A stretch of 64,000 nucleotides of DNA, taken from Acidobacteriaceae bacterium. Its GTDB lineage: Bacteria; Acidobacteriota; Terriglobia; Terriglobales; Acidobacteriaceae. Both the position numbers and the translations under genes were made by a program. The number at the start of each line of letters is the position of its first letter. Position 1 is the first letter of the stretch. The stretch covers positions 1 through 64,000 of the forward strand of contig DAIDKP010000011.1 in NCBI GenBank assembly GCA_027449965.1, read 5' to 3'. Under the pieces are notes generated by a model. That model was not told where the DNA came from. It saw nothing but the letters and a program-made list of their open reading frames with translations, and did not search any database. This document shows, piece after piece, positions 11,133-21,123 of this stretch.

Positions 11133-14100
11133 TTATCCTTCCATCTGTAGCCGTTTGCGCGCGTGCTCCCGCAGCCACAGGCGAGTCCACACTGCCAGCA
11201 AAAATGCGATCAGGGTCACCAGAATCGCCGCCAGCCAGGGCACATTGATAAACCACAAGGTCAATCGATTCCACCACGGCAACATGCCTACATGATAGAC
11301 GTTGGTTCCAATGCGAAACGATTGAAACTCATTGCCATGCATCACCGCTACGCTGTCGTTGATATCGCTGGCCTGCTGCACCGCCAGGAAATTCGTTATA
11401 AAGGTGTCATACGTGGCGGAGTCCTTGATGTTAATCACCACCAGACTTCGCCCGGACTTATACGGCGATTCTATGGCTTCAATCACTGAATCCGGCACGC
11501 CCGATGCCGTCAACTCTCCCGACTCCGAGTGGTCCGGAACCGGAATCTTCCACCATGCGTGATGAAACGGCGTAAACAGCCCCAGCGTATCGCGCACCTG
11601 AACCTCGCCCGCGCGCACATTCACGGGCAGCTTGTTACCCAGCCGATCAAATCCGGGTTGATCTTCGCCCGTTCCCAACACCAGAAAATCCGTATCCGCG
11701 TTGGGTACCATCGCCTCTGCCGTTGTCACTCCCACGCGCAAAACAGGCATTCCGGTCTGACGCGAAAAGTGTCCCATCAATGTTGCGAAGAGTTCAATCT
11801 CCTGGGATGTCGGAGCCTGTGGCATCACCACTGTCGTCTGACTCATATCAGCAAAGCGCGTAAAAGGAAATCCCGCATTGGAGAACAACTCCAGATTGGG
11901 TAATCCAACATAGTGTGGATAGCCTTTCAGATCCAGATAGGTGTCGCTGGTGACCGCGCCCTGCATGTTGTTCGGCGTTGTATCGTTACAGCCGCCCTTT
12001 TTCAGCAGTTGAAAGGTGAAATCAAACGAAAGCGAATTGGAAAATGGGCGCAGATTAACCACCGGAACCGGAACATCCGTCTTGACCACGCGCGCCGGGT
12101 CAGTTCCCGGAATCAGCGGCAAGGAGCCAAGAAACGCATTGTTGACCCGCACCTGAATGCTTGAAATGGGTCCGATCGGAATCGAATTATAGCGATAAAC
12201 CGTATGCAAAACGGCGTTGGGCCGCTGCACAAAAAACAGGTCCGGAGGAATGCGGAAGTAAACATTGATCGGCGCCGAGCCATCGCCCTGCAACGTATCT
12301 GCAGAGGCATAATCCCACAGCTGGACCGTATGATCGCCTCTTGCCCAGCGTGGCGCATCGTCCGCCTTCGATGCCGCGGGAAGAACCAGATTGCTGATCG
12401 TCGCTGTGGAACCTTGCAGCAGGTCGGAGTGCATGGCCACTGCACGGGCAGCGATCAACGTCTGGTCCGCGTTAGCTCCGGTAATAATCAGCACCTTGCT
12501 GTAAATATCGTTTGGATTGGGACGCATAGCCACGGTCGGCTGGGTAATGGCACCCAAGTCCAGTCCTCCCGGCAGCATCGACGGATTCTCCGCGATCAGT
12601 ACGCTGTCGCCATCCGGCAAAGCTCCGATATACGTGGGGAATCGCGCCGGTCGATTCTCTGAAAGCATGCCAAAGTACGACGCGACAATCCCCGCAGCCT
12701 GAACGCCTTTCAGTGTTGGTGGCAACGCAAACACAATGGGAATCTTCGGCGGTTCAATCGACTGAATATCCAGAAACGGCAGCGGCAACTGGCTCAAATC
12801 ATTGGCCAGTGGAAGAATGTCTCCCGCTACGTCCAGATAGGACGCATTGCTGACATTCGCCCACAATGCCGTATTCGCCGGGTCTTCGCAGGTCAGCGTG
12901 TAATGGCCCACAAACTCGATCGTGAACTGATTTCGCCGCACCAGCACATCCGGCGGAACATCAAAATCCGCCTCCGCAATCTGACTTCCGTTTGTCGGAT
13001 TGGAGTTCGGCGGCACCGGGATGGTCGCAAAGAGCGTCCCGTTCATCATCAGGCGGATGTGGCTCAACTGCGGCAGCAGGCTGGGCGAAAACGCATAGAT
13101 GATATGCATTTTCGCCTTGCGCACCACATATGTTTGCTTCAGATTGAAAAAAACCGTGTGCTGGCTGTCCACACCGCGCATATTGATCGTCGTGTCGCCA
13201 ACATCCTTCAGCGTGATCCGATCATGAAACTGTCCGGGCGGAGCAGGCGGCAAAGTCGGCAGGGCCGTCGGTGATGCCGCGCTCGGTGCCATCGTCCGGG
13301 TTGCCGTCGACGCGGGAGTCACTCCCGGTCCGGATTGCGATGCAGCCCTTGCCGCGCGGCCTCCACACAGCAGCACCAGAGGCAGAATCAGCGCGCCCGC
13401 CGTCCGAGCTGCCATCGACGCTTTTGCAGACTTGGCCCTCGATTTCTTGTCTTTTTGCGCTCGTGCAGCAGGCAACAGCAGGCTGCTGAACATCATGCGC
13501 AAACCGCGGAACGAGATGACGAAGATGCGACCCAGGCTGCGCATCGGCTGATCGATCTCGCGACCCTCACCCCAGCCCAGCCAGGTGTCGGCGCGTGAAT
13601 ACAGCACCGTAGTCAGCAATTCCTGCTCCTGGATCGTCATCTCTTCAAAGCGAAGCCGCACCAGCGTTCCCTCCACCGAAACCACGGAGACCGGCAGATC
13701 ACCTTCCATCAGTGAGTTGGCATAGCTCACTCGACCCAATTCCCCTTCGTTGATCTCGGCAGGAACGGGCAGCCGCAGCGAAGTGCCACCGCTCGATGCA
13801 TCGATTGAGGTACCACACACCCGTCGTCCATCCTTGAACTCAATCTCAACCTCAGTCACCAGCTTCATTCGCACATGCTGACGCAGTTGCTGCATCTCGC
13901 GCGAAACCGCAACGCAAACCCCCAGAATCACAATGTTCAAAAAGCACCAGATCAGGTTCATAATCACAGTGCCGGGCCGATCTCGATCCCAGATGAAGAA
14001 GCGCGGAATGGAGATCAGCAGCCCCATGCAGTTGAAAAAAAGCAGGGCCAGAAATGGCTGTGCAATCCGGCGATCAAAGAAACTGCGCTTCACCAATCCG

Positions 14101-15602
14101 CCCTTTGCCGTCACATTGAATTTCCCCAGCTTCGGGTTGATGAACGCAAGCAACGTCGGCAACAGAATATACGGTGAGAGAATGGTTTCGTAAATTTCAT
14201 TCCAGAACGAGTGCCGGTGCCGTCCCTGCACACGCGAGTTGGTAATGTTCGCCAGCGTCAGATGCGGCAGCGCATACGCCAGGATCGCCGCCCAGTAGCC
14301 CGGCACATTGGTGTCAGAGAGCAGCAGATAAATCAGCGGTGCTGTCAGGAAGATCAATCGCGGCAAGGCATACATGAAGTGCATCATCGCGTTGAAGTAA
14401 CACAGCCGCTGCGGCAGCTTCAGCCCGGGAATAAACAGCGGATTGTCCACCCGTAGAATCTGAATCATACCTCTGGCCCAGCGAATACGCTGGCCCACAT
14501 GCGCCGACAACCGTTCCGTCGCCAGTCCCGCGGCCTGCGGAATATTGATATACGCCGTGTTCCAACCACGCGACTGCATGCGCAGCGAGGTGTGCGCGTC
14601 CTCGGTCACCGTCTCGACGGCAATGCCGCCAATCTGGTCCAGCGCCTCGCGCCGGATCACCGCGCAGGAGCCGCAGAAGAATGCCGCATTCCAGAAGTCG
14701 TTTCCATCCTGCACGATGCCGTAAAACAGCTCGCCTTCATTGGGAATCACACGAAATTGACCCAGGTTCCGTTCAAATGGATCGGCCGAGTAAAAGTGGT
14801 GCGGCGTCTGCGTCATCGCCAGCTTTTTATCGCGCAGAAACCAGCCCATCGACACCTGTAGAAAACTGCGCGTCGGCACATGGTCGCAATCAAAGATCGC
14901 CACAAACGGCGAATGCAGCGACTTCAGCGCAGTGTTGATATTCCCGGCCTTGGCGTGAAAATTATCCGGACGAATCTTGTAGCCAATCCCGGCCTGAAAG
15001 GCAAACTCCTGAAATTCCTTGCGCCGCCCGTCGTCCAGAATATAGACATGCAGCTTTTCTGTGGGCCAGTCGATATTCAGCGCGCCCAGCGCCGTGTAGC
15101 GCACCACCTCGAGCGGCTCGTTATAGGTGGGAATCAGCACGTCGATGTGCGGCCACTGCTCCGTGTCTTCGGGCAGTGGCATGGGCGCGCGCCGCAGAGG
15201 CCAGATCGTCTGGAAATAGCCCAGAAACAAAATCAGAAAGGAGTAGATCTCGGCAAAAATCAGCATCGAAATGAAGAACGCATCCAGAGCGCCCCAGTGA
15301 TTCGACGGATCCTGAAAGAAATTCCACGTCTGCGACAGCCGCCAATACCCATAACGGAACGTCGCAAAAAGCGACATAATCATCAGCGTCAGCGTCACCA
15401 GATACGATTCTGAAGCTCGCCCGATCGCCAGCCCGATGATAAGCATCAGCAATCCGCAGACCGCCTGCTGTGGCCAGGTAAGCGGCAAAACTGCAAAGAA
15501 GTAGCATACTCCAAGTGCAAACATGAGAAACGCAAATCTCACGAATCGCAGCCAGAAGGATCGTCCGTGGCCAATGTCATGCCAAAGCTGAGTCGCTGTC
15601 AT
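11133..15602 (-). CDS. bcsAB: fused cellulose synthase catalytic and periplasmic subunits BcsA-BcsB
   Basis: A 1489-residue fusion making cellulose from UDP-glucose and handing it to the periplasm. The BcsA half (about 1-720) has multiple membrane helices and a GT2 core with DVLIPTYNEP, the DDG motif, FDCDHVP (DxD), FFCGS, VTEDAH (TED, catalytic base) and QRIRWARG (QxxRW). A PilZ domain follows with RQHVR (RxxxR) and DASSGG (DxSxxG), so activation by cyclic di-GMP is expected. From about residue 750 an internal signal-like helix leads into a BcsB half that ends in one membrane anchor (VPWLAAILVTLIAFLLAVW). The ATG overlaps the upstream stop (ATGA). Komagataeibacter AcsAB shows the same kind of fusion. 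Confidence 0.95.
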   Translation of the reverse strand: MTATQLWHDIGHGRSFWLRFVRFAFLMFALGVCYFFAVLPLTWPQQAVCGLLMLIIGLAIGRASESYLVTLTLMIMSLFATFRYGYWRLSQTWNFFQDPSNHWGALDAFFISMLIFAEIYSFLILFLGYFQTIWPLRRAPMPLPEDTEQWPHIDVLIPTYNEPLEVVRYTALGALNIDWPTEKLHVYILDDGRRKEFQEFAFQAGIGYKIRPDNFHAKAGNINTALKSLHSPFVAIFDCDHVPTRSFLQVSMGWFLRDKKLAMTQTPHHFYSADPFERNLGQFRVIPNEGELFYGIVQDGNDFWNAAFFCGSCAVIRREALDQIGGIAVETVTEDAHTSLRMQSRGWNTAYINIPQAAGLATERLSAHVGQRIRWARGMIQILRVDNPLFIPGLKLPQRLCYFNAMMHFMYALPRLIFLTAPLIYLLLSDTNVPGYWAAILAYALPHLTLANITNSRVQGRHRHSFWNEIYETILSPYILLPTLLAFINPKLGKFNVTAKGGLVKRSFFDRRIAQPFLALLFFNCMGLLISIPRFFIWDRDRPGTVIMNLIWCFLNIVILGVCVAVSREMQQLRQHVRMKLVTEVEIEFKDGRRVCGTSIDASSGGTSLRLPVPAEINEGELGRVSYANSLMEGDLPVSVVSVEGTLVRLRFEEMTIQEQELLTTVLYSRADTWLGWGEGREIDQPMRSLGRIFVISFRGLRMMFSSLLLPAARAQKDKKSRAKSAKASMAARTAGALILPLVLLCGGRAARAASQSGPGVTPASTATRTMAPSAASPTALPTLPPAPPGQFHDRITLKDVGDTTINMRGVDSQHTVFFNLKQTYVVRKAKMHIIYAFSPSLLPQLSHIRLMMNGTLFATIPVPPNSNPTNGSQIAEADFDVPPDVLVRRNQFTIEFVGHYTLTCEDPANTALWANVSNASYLDVAGDILPLANDLSQLPLPFLDIQSIEPPKIPIVFALPPTLKGVQAAGIVASYFGMLSENRPARFPTYIGALPDGDSVLIAENPSMLPGGLDLGAITQPTVAMRPNPNDIYSKVLIITGANADQTLIAARAVAMHSDLLQGSTATISNLVLPAASKADDAPRWARGDHTVQLWDYASADTLQGDGSAPINVYFRIPPDLFFVQRPNAVLHTVYRYNSIPIGPISSIQVRVNNAFLGSLPLIPGTDPARVVKTDVPVPVVNLRPFSNSLSFDFTFQLLKKGGCNDTTPNNMQGAVTSDTYLDLKGYPHYVGLPNLELFSNAGFPFTRFADMSQTTVVMPQAPTSQEIELFATLMGHFSRQTGMPVLRVGVTTAEAMVPNADTDFLVLGTGEDQPGFDRLGNKLPVNVRAGEVQVRDTLGLFTPFHHAWWKIPVPDHSESGELTASGVPDSVIEAIESPYKSGRSLVVINIKDSATYDTFITNFLAVQQASDINDSVAVMHGNEFQSFRIGTNVYHVGMLPWWNRLTLWFINVPWLAAILVTLIAFLLAVWTRLWLREHARKRLQMEG

Positions 15603-17863
15603 CGCTCGCTCCAGCGCACTCCTCGCGGTGTCATCATTGCAGGAGCCGACAGGCTGCGAATCCAATTCGCCAGATTGAGATAATCCTCCGCAATCACAGT
15701 GCCCGGGGCATAATCCATCACCGTCATTCCTTCGGCCAGCGCCTCGCTTACAGCAGAGCTGCTCCGCAGCACAAAGGGCAGCAGGCGATTGCCGATCTGC
15801 TCGCGAAGAAGATTCCGAACATCCAGATGAAGCTGCTGTGCCGGGTCAAAATGATTCAGCACATAGAGCGGCTGGCTTTGCGCATTCGCTTGTGCAATCT
15901 GATTCTGAAAATACGACTCGATTGCGCCGACGCTGACCGCCGAATTCATATCCGGAGTCACTGGCACAAGCACCGTCGGATTCAGCCGCAGCACCCGGCG
16001 CATGGTCGCTCCGGAGGCTGTGGGCATATCCATCAATACACGCTGGATTCCGCTGCAATGGCGTTGAATCTCCTGCACCAGTTCATCGCGACCGTTTGCC
16101 TCGGCCTTCAGCCGCTCCGGGTCCAGCGTAATCATCTGGATCGGCGCATCGGACGTGACTCCGGGCGGGCTGAACGTTCGCAGTTGGCCTGGCTTCTGAT
16201 CACGCGCGCCAAAGAAGAACGGCATTAATCCATACGCCGACAGATCCACGAGCAACACACGCTCGGACCGTGACGCAAGTGCCCTTGCCAGAGCGGAAAG
16301 CAGGGTCGTCTTGCCGACTCCGCCGGCCAGGGAAAAAACCGCCAGCACGGGCAGTTGGTCAGGCGCCTGCGGCATCGGCTGCTCCTGGCGCGGTTGGTCA
16401 GAATGGAAAACACTCTTCAGCGCAAACCAGTTGCGAGTAATGCGCTCACGAGACGCAAGCAACGGATCATCGGCTAACTGTTGGGCTGGCTTTTGCGCAC
16501 CCGTCAGAGAACCGCCGCCAGCGGCATACGATTGCTGCGGCGCTGGCGCTTCGTTCGCCGGTCTTCCCGCAGGAACAGAAGGCGCGGCGGCAAACCCCTG
16601 GTGCAAAAACGGCTGCGGAAGTAGATCCGGAACTCGCTCTTGGACTGAGTGCGCACTCGCTGGAGCTGACTGAGGCCGGTCCACCTCAACCGCAGCAGGG
16701 AACCACACATTCTGCAATTCCGAGGGCGCGAATCCTGGCGTGGGCCTGGAACCAGGCCAGCCAACGGGCGTGGAAGCGGACGCGGTCGAAGCTGAGGGCA
16801 CAGCCGCAGTTGTGGCCGATCCAGAGATGGGAATCACCGGCGCAATGTACTCTTCCACCCTTCCCTGCCCTTCAGGAGCCAATGCATGAGGCAACTCCTG
16901 AAGCCAGGATGGCAGCAGCGGACGCTCCCAATCTTCGAGCACGGCAGATTCCGCGACTCTGAATTCCATTGGTTTGACTTCCGCAGCCTTGGGTTCCGCG
17001 GCCCGGGCATCCTCCACTCGGTGCGAGACAGGCAGCGCGTGTATGGGAGCCATCGCCTGTGTCGGGGGCATTGTGCGCGGCACTTCACGATTCTGCGCAT
17101 GGGCCATAGGCTCGGCAGCGCGAGCCGCCAGGTTCACCATCGGCTCCGCAGGAGGAACCGGAAAGTGTGGTCGATCGGAAGCGTGAGGATGCGCTCCGGG
17201 CGTATTGCCCGAGACGCTGGCCGCCGGATAGGTGTAGTTGCCCAAAAATCCGGGCAGTTCAGGTGCGGGCATCTCCGCTCCATAGAGTCCAGCGTAATCT
17301 GAGCCGTAAAAGTCAGTATGGATATTATCCACATCGGCACCCGATGCGTGCGAAGATTTCGCGGCAACTATTGACGAACCCGGTACAGGATGGACGGCAG
17401 GAAAATCCGGATTGAACTCTGCACTAGGATGCGGCGAGCTAACCGGAATTGCCGGTGCCGTGGTAACAGGCAAATCCATCCGCTGGGGAGACTGCTTTCT
17501 CTGGGCTGCGGCTCTTCGATGCGCCTCTTGCGCAGCCATGACGGCGGCCCGTTCCGCCTCAGCTTCGCGCGCAATCGCCGCAAGGCGCTCGGCCTCGGCT
17601 CGCCGAATCACCTCAGCCTGCTCGGCTGCTTCCCGAGCTGCGCGCTGTACCGCCTCCTGCGCCTCCCGTTGTGCTCTCTCCATCTGACGCAGCGACTCTT
17701 CGGCTGCGGCTTCATCCACGCGGCGGCGAATCTCTTCACGCGCTTTGGCTCGCGAAGCAGAAAAATCGCGATACTTTGCTCCGCGCATATTGGCCCAGGC
17801 AAAGAGGGTTGTGACGTCCTCCGGTGATCCGAATTGTTCCTTTTTAAGACTCAATTCTGCCAC
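15599..17863 (-). CDS. BcsQ/YhjQ-like ParA ATPase with long coiled-coil and Pro-rich N-terminus
   Basis: A 754-residue first gene of the cellulose operon. The last 250 residues are a MinD/ParA-type ATPase like BcsQ, which organises the cellulose synthase at the membrane in enterobacteria. Its P-loop is AGGVGKTT, without the signature lysine of the deviant Walker A motif (KGG); E. coli BcsQ also deviates here. Ahead of it, residues 1-25 have a small conserved-looking patch (LFAWANMRGAKYRDFS), about 30-125 form an Ala/Glu/Arg coiled coil, and about 125-490 are Pro/Ala-rich and probably disordered. E. coli BcsQ is about 250 residues, so the N-terminal 500 are an addition. The start is GTG with a weak ribosome site. 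The 3' end overlaps bcsAB by four bases. Confidence 0.82.
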   Translation of the reverse strand: MAELSLKKEQFGSPEDVTTLFAWANMRGAKYRDFSASRAKAREEIRRRVDEAAAEESLRQMERAQREAQEAVQRAAREAAEQAEVIRRAEAERLAAIAREAEAERAAVMAAQEAHRRAAAQRKQSPQRMDLPVTTAPAIPVSSPHPSAEFNPDFPAVHPVPGSSIVAAKSSHASGADVDNIHTDFYGSDYAGLYGAEMPAPELPGFLGNYTYPAASVSGNTPGAHPHASDRPHFPVPPAEPMVNLAARAAEPMAHAQNREVPRTMPPTQAMAPIHALPVSHRVEDARAAEPKAAEVKPMEFRVAESAVLEDWERPLLPSWLQELPHALAPEGQGRVEEYIAPVIPISGSATTAAVPSASTASASTPVGWPGSRPTPGFAPSELQNVWFPAAVEVDRPQSAPASAHSVQERVPDLLPQPFLHQGFAAAPSVPAGRPANEAPAPQQSYAAGGGSLTGAQKPAQQLADDPLLASRERITRNWFALKSVFHSDQPRQEQPMPQAPDQLPVLAVFSLAGGVGKTTLLSALARALASRSERVLLVDLSAYGLMPFFFGARDQKPGQLRTFSPPGVTSDAPIQMITLDPERLKAEANGRDELVQEIQRHCSGIQRVLMDMPTASGATMRRVLRLNPTVLVPVTPDMNSAVSVGAIESYFQNQIAQANAQSQPLYVLNHFDPAQQLHLDVRNLLREQIGNRLLPFVLRSSSAVSEALAEGMTVMDYAPGTVIAEDYLNLANWIRSLSAPAMMTPRGVRWSER

Positions 17864-18182
17864 GGTTAACTCGCCGTTTCTGCCTCTTCTGCATCATGCG
17901 CCTGAACCGGCTCAACACTGCCGACAATGATCCAGCTTCGTATCACGCTCATTGCAGACTTTATATGCGCACAGCCGGAGCAGATTCAGTCTACAGATGG
18001 ACTGTTGTCATGAAAATAACACCCATCCTGTTACCAGCTACCACTTTTTAGGGATAGACATGCGGAAAGGGCACCAGTTCAGCAACTCTCTCACCTGCTG
18101 GCATACATCCCTTTGATCGTCCGAACGCTGGAATCCGGCGCGGCATCACGCGTGTGATAATTTAAATAAGGAAGTCCACCTG
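17864..18182. other. upstream region of the cellulose operon
   Basis: 319 bases between the bcs operon (leftward) and tRNA-Lys (rightward), so promoters for both should lie here. On the minus strand a TATAAA-like element sits near 17960-17966, but no good -35 partner is visible. No open frame of note is present. Confidence 0.4.
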
Positions 18183-18258
18183 GAGCTCGTAGCTCAGTCG
18201 GTAGAGCAACGCACTTTTAATGCGTGGGTCCTGGGTTCGATTCCCAGCGAGCTCACCA
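18183..18258 (+). tRNA. tRNA-Lys (TTT)
   Basis: A 76-base cloverleaf with acceptor arms GAGCTCG and CGAGCTC, anticodon loop CTTTTAA reading TTT, T-arm GGGTTCGATTCCC and an encoded CCA. No integrase lies beside it. Confidence 0.95.
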
Positions 18259-18347
18259 GTCACACCTTCCGTCCCTCACACATCCAAACCACTCTGCCAA
18301 GCGGCACAGCTTTGCGCTGCTTTCTGATCCAGCGTGTTGTCGGCCGA

Positions 18348-19574
18348 TCAGTCGGTTGGACGCTCCGGAGCAGGCATGGTCGCCAGAAACTGCTCGGCAA
18401 AGCGCGCGGCATACTGCTCCACAAGCTGCTGCACACGCGAGGGGTCCGTCGAACGGACCAGCAGACCGGCGTGATGATCCTTGCGCACGCGCATCGCAAT
18501 TTCAGGCTCGTCAAATGCAGACAAATCCGGATCCGCCTCTCGCGCCAGGCAAAGCACGCTGCCGGCATACTCCTCACGCACGGGCGGCAGGACATAGGGC
18601 TTGCCACGCATCTCGGCCACGTCCAGCCGCGCCCACTCCCGCCACAGGTTGATGCCCGTGGCCTGCTCGACCAGATCGGCGATAAAGGCGCCGCCGACGC
18701 GCGCGGCAATCTCCAGAAAGTAAAATCTCCCGTCGGCATGAGCGCGAATGAACTCCGCATGAGTCACGCCGCTGCGCATCCCCAGCGCCGGAGCCAGCCG
18801 CGCGTTGATGCCGGTCAACTCGCGCCACTCGGAAGAGTCGCGATCCACCGTGCGCGTGGTGAAGACTCCGCCATGCTGCATCAGTTGCAGCGGCGGCTTG
18901 CCATACTGATGCGCCGATGAAAAAACCACGCGACCATGACTCAGAATGGAATCGACATGGAAGATGTCACCGGGGATAAACTCTTCCAGCAAAAATCGCG
19001 TCTGGCGGTCACCCAACTCATCGAGCGCGCGCCACAGTTGCTCCGCGGCTTCAATTCGCCGAATGCCCAGCGCAGAGGCTTCAGCGCGCGGCTTGAGCAG
19101 CCACGGTCCGGGCACGGTTTCCATATACTGCGCAAGCTCCGGATAGTACAGCACCCGAGCAAAACGCGGCACCGCAAACCCTGCATCCCGCGCGGAGATG
19201 CGCATGGCCAGCTTGTCGCGATAGCAGGCGATGGCGCTGGTGCCCATGCCGGGAATCCGCATCTGCTCGCGTAGATAGGCGACAACTTCCATATCGAATT
19301 CATCGAGCGCCGTGATGCGATCAAAGCGTCGGCTACGCGCCAGCCAGGTAACTGTATTCAGAATCTGCTCCTGCGTCATGTTGCCGGGCATCGTCACCAG
19401 ATCGTCAAGAATCTCACGGGGCCAGTCAGCATTTGCCAGCTTTTCCACGGTGATCAAAAATGGCCGAACGCCGAGTGCTTCCAGTTGCCGCAGATAGGCT
19501 TGCCCCTTTTCGTAGCTTGCAATGCACAGAAAACGTTCTGCGATTTCGGTCTGGCCGGCTGTCTTGGTCGTCAT
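18348..19574 (-). CDS. ATP-grasp family ligase
   Basis: A 408-residue ATP-grasp enzyme, a fold that joins a carboxylate to an amine or thiol through an acyl phosphate. The N-terminal 100 residues form a Rossmann-like lobe (RFLCIASYEKGQAYLRQLEA). The ATP-grasp core shows PWLLKPRAEASALGIRRI (ATP-binding lysine), FLLEEFIPGDIFHVDSI and the metal-binding strand FYFLEIAARVGGAF. The ATG at 19574 is chosen over one 18 bases upstream because GGAGGA overlaps that earlier codon. It resembles the BioC/PurK-like carboxylate-amine ligases often called carbamoyl-phosphate-synthase-like. Neighbours (tRNA-Lys, a divergent DUF4254 gene) do not reveal the substrate. Confidence 0.8.
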   Translation of the reverse strand: MTTKTAGQTEIAERFLCIASYEKGQAYLRQLEALGVRPFLITVEKLANADWPREILDDLVTMPGNMTQEQILNTVTWLARSRRFDRITALDEFDMEVVAYLREQMRIPGMGTSAIACYRDKLAMRISARDAGFAVPRFARVLYYPELAQYMETVPGPWLLKPRAEASALGIRRIEAAEQLWRALDELGDRQTRFLLEEFIPGDIFHVDSILSHGRVVFSSAHQYGKPPLQLMQHGGVFTTRTVDRDSSEWRELTGINARLAPALGMRSGVTHAEFIRAHADGRFYFLEIAARVGGAFIADLVEQATGINLWREWARLDVAEMRGKPYVLPPVREEYAGSVLCLAREADPDLSAFDEPEIAMRVRKDHHAGLLVRSTDPSRVQQLVEQYAARFAEQFLATMPAPERPTD

Positions 19575-19704
19575 GAACGGAATTTCCTCCATCGAGGCTG
19601 CGGATTCTGGCGGCGCTTCAACACATTTGGATTAGTGATACCACACTTGAACCCACTTGCCTGCAAATGCGGCATGGCTGTTTGATCCGCTACACTCATA
19701 ACCG

Positions 19705-20325
19705 ATGGTCAACTGGAACGATTCGGACGAGATTCCGCATCTACACGACAAGCTCAACGAGCGCTGGCACCGGGAGGCGATGGAGACCTGGCAACCGCCC
19801 ACCAGCGCGTGGCTCGCGCTGGTGGCGCGTCAGCATCTGGCCAACTTTGAACTGTGGCACACCGAAGACGCAGCCCGAGCCGCAGGCGCAACCGACGAGC
19901 AACTGGCCGCCGTGAAGCGGCGCATCGACGCCACCAACCAGCGACGCAACGATCTGGCCGAGGCTGTGGATCAGATGCTGCTTGAGTCTCTGACTCAGCG
20001 GAACCTGCCGGCTCCCGATGCCGAACTGCACTCCGAAACGCCAGGATTGATGATCGACCGGCTCTCGATTCTTTCCCTGAAGATCTTTCACACCCGCGAG
20101 GAGATTGATCGGATCGATGCGCCCGTCGGCCACGCGGAACGCAATCGCGAACGGCTGAAGATCCTGCTGGAGCAGCGCAGTGACCTGGCCGAGTGTCTGA
20201 TGCGGCTGTGGCGCCAGACACTGGACGGACAGCGGCGGTTCAAGGTCTATCGGCAGTTGAAGATGTACAACGATCCGCATCTGAATCCTGTTCTTTATGG
20301 CAAAACCGCTTTCGGCCAACCGTAA
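19705..20325 (+). CDS. DUF4254 family protein
   Basis: A 206-residue, mostly helical cytoplasmic protein matching the general look of DUF4254: LHDKLNERWHREAMETW near the start, WHTEDAARA, TNQRRNDLAEAVDQMLLE in the middle, and GLMIDRLSILSLKIFHTREE about residue 115. No enzyme motif or membrane segment is visible. Members often sit in glycosyltransferase or LPS clusters, but their function is not established. It is divergent from the ATP-grasp gene with 130 bases between, and it precedes a TPR gene in the same direction. No strong ribosome site is seen; the ATG at 19705 is the only reasonable start. Confidence 0.7.
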   Translation: MVNWNDSDEIPHLHDKLNERWHREAMETWQPPTSAWLALVARQHLANFELWHTEDAARAAGATDEQLAAVKRRIDATNQRRNDLAEAVDQMLLESLTQRNLPAPDAELHSETPGLMIDRLSILSLKIFHTREEIDRIDAPVGHAERNRERLKILLEQRSDLAECLMRLWRQTLDGQRRFKVYRQLKMYNDPHLNPVLYGKTAFGQP

Positions 20326-20473
20326 GATGAACACAGGATGACCTGTCCACCATTGACGGCAGGCGGCGTTCTGCGTATAAAGAACTGGCTAAGCCGAAAA
20401 CGGCGGATTGGCGCATCACCACTCCGCACAACAACCCTGTTGAATCCGGAAATACCAGGATTGCACGCAAACC

Positions 20474-21037
20474 ATGACACGCGAGTCACACACAACTACC
20501 TCCAGTCGCCGCAAGTCGGCAAGCCCAACTCCCACACGACCCAACGCGCCCGCCGCACCCTCGGCCCAGACGCTGCAACACTACCAGGCAGCGCTGCAAC
20601 TGGTGCAGGCCGGGAAGTACGAAAAAGCAGTTGTCGCTTTGGATAAGCTGATCTCCGCGGGGACGCCGGAGATTGTGGAGCGCTGCAAGATGTATCTCTC
20701 GGCTTGTCACCGCCAGATGGATCGCTCCAGGCTCAGCTTCGATTCGCTTGAGGAGCGCTACGATTATGCGATCTCCCTGCTGAATCGCGACTATTTTGAA
20801 GAGGCGCGCGAACAGTTTCTGGAGATTCTGGCCGAGCAGCCGGATGCAGACTACGCGTTTTACGGACTGGCCGTTCTCGCGGCTGTCACCGGCCAGACCG
20901 AGGATTGCCTCGAATCCCTGGCGCAGGCGATCGCTCGCAACGAACGCAACCGGCTGCAGGCTCGCACCGATGTCGATTTCCAGACAATGCAGGACGATCC
21001 GCGGTTCACCGAACTGCTGTATCCAGAGATTCCCTGA
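20474..21037 (+). CDS. TPR-repeat protein
   Basis: A 187-residue protein. The first 30 residues are Ser/Thr/Pro-rich and disordered. After that come helical pairs that read as TPRs: LQHYQAALQLVQAGKYEKAV, LLNRDYFEEAREQFLEILAE (with QPDADYAFYGLAVLAA), and TEDCLESLAQAIARN. No signal peptide or catalytic motif. TPR proteins act as binding scaffolds; the partner is unknown. It lies 86 bases ahead of yvcK in the same direction and may share its transcript. Confidence 0.7.
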   Translation: MTRESHTTTSSRRKSASPTPTRPNAPAAPSAQTLQHYQAALQLVQAGKYEKAVVALDKLISAGTPEIVERCKMYLSACHRQMDRSRLSFDSLEERYDYAISLLNRDYFEEAREQFLEILAEQPDADYAFYGLAVLAAVTGQTEDCLESLAQAIARNERNRLQARTDVDFQTMQDDPRFTELLYPEIP

Positions 21038-21123
21038 GCCGACCTGTGCCCGCTTCGACTGCCGGATTCCAGAAGAAAGTAGACTCTTTGAGCGAATCCA
21101 TCTCCAGCACGAAACGCACCTCC

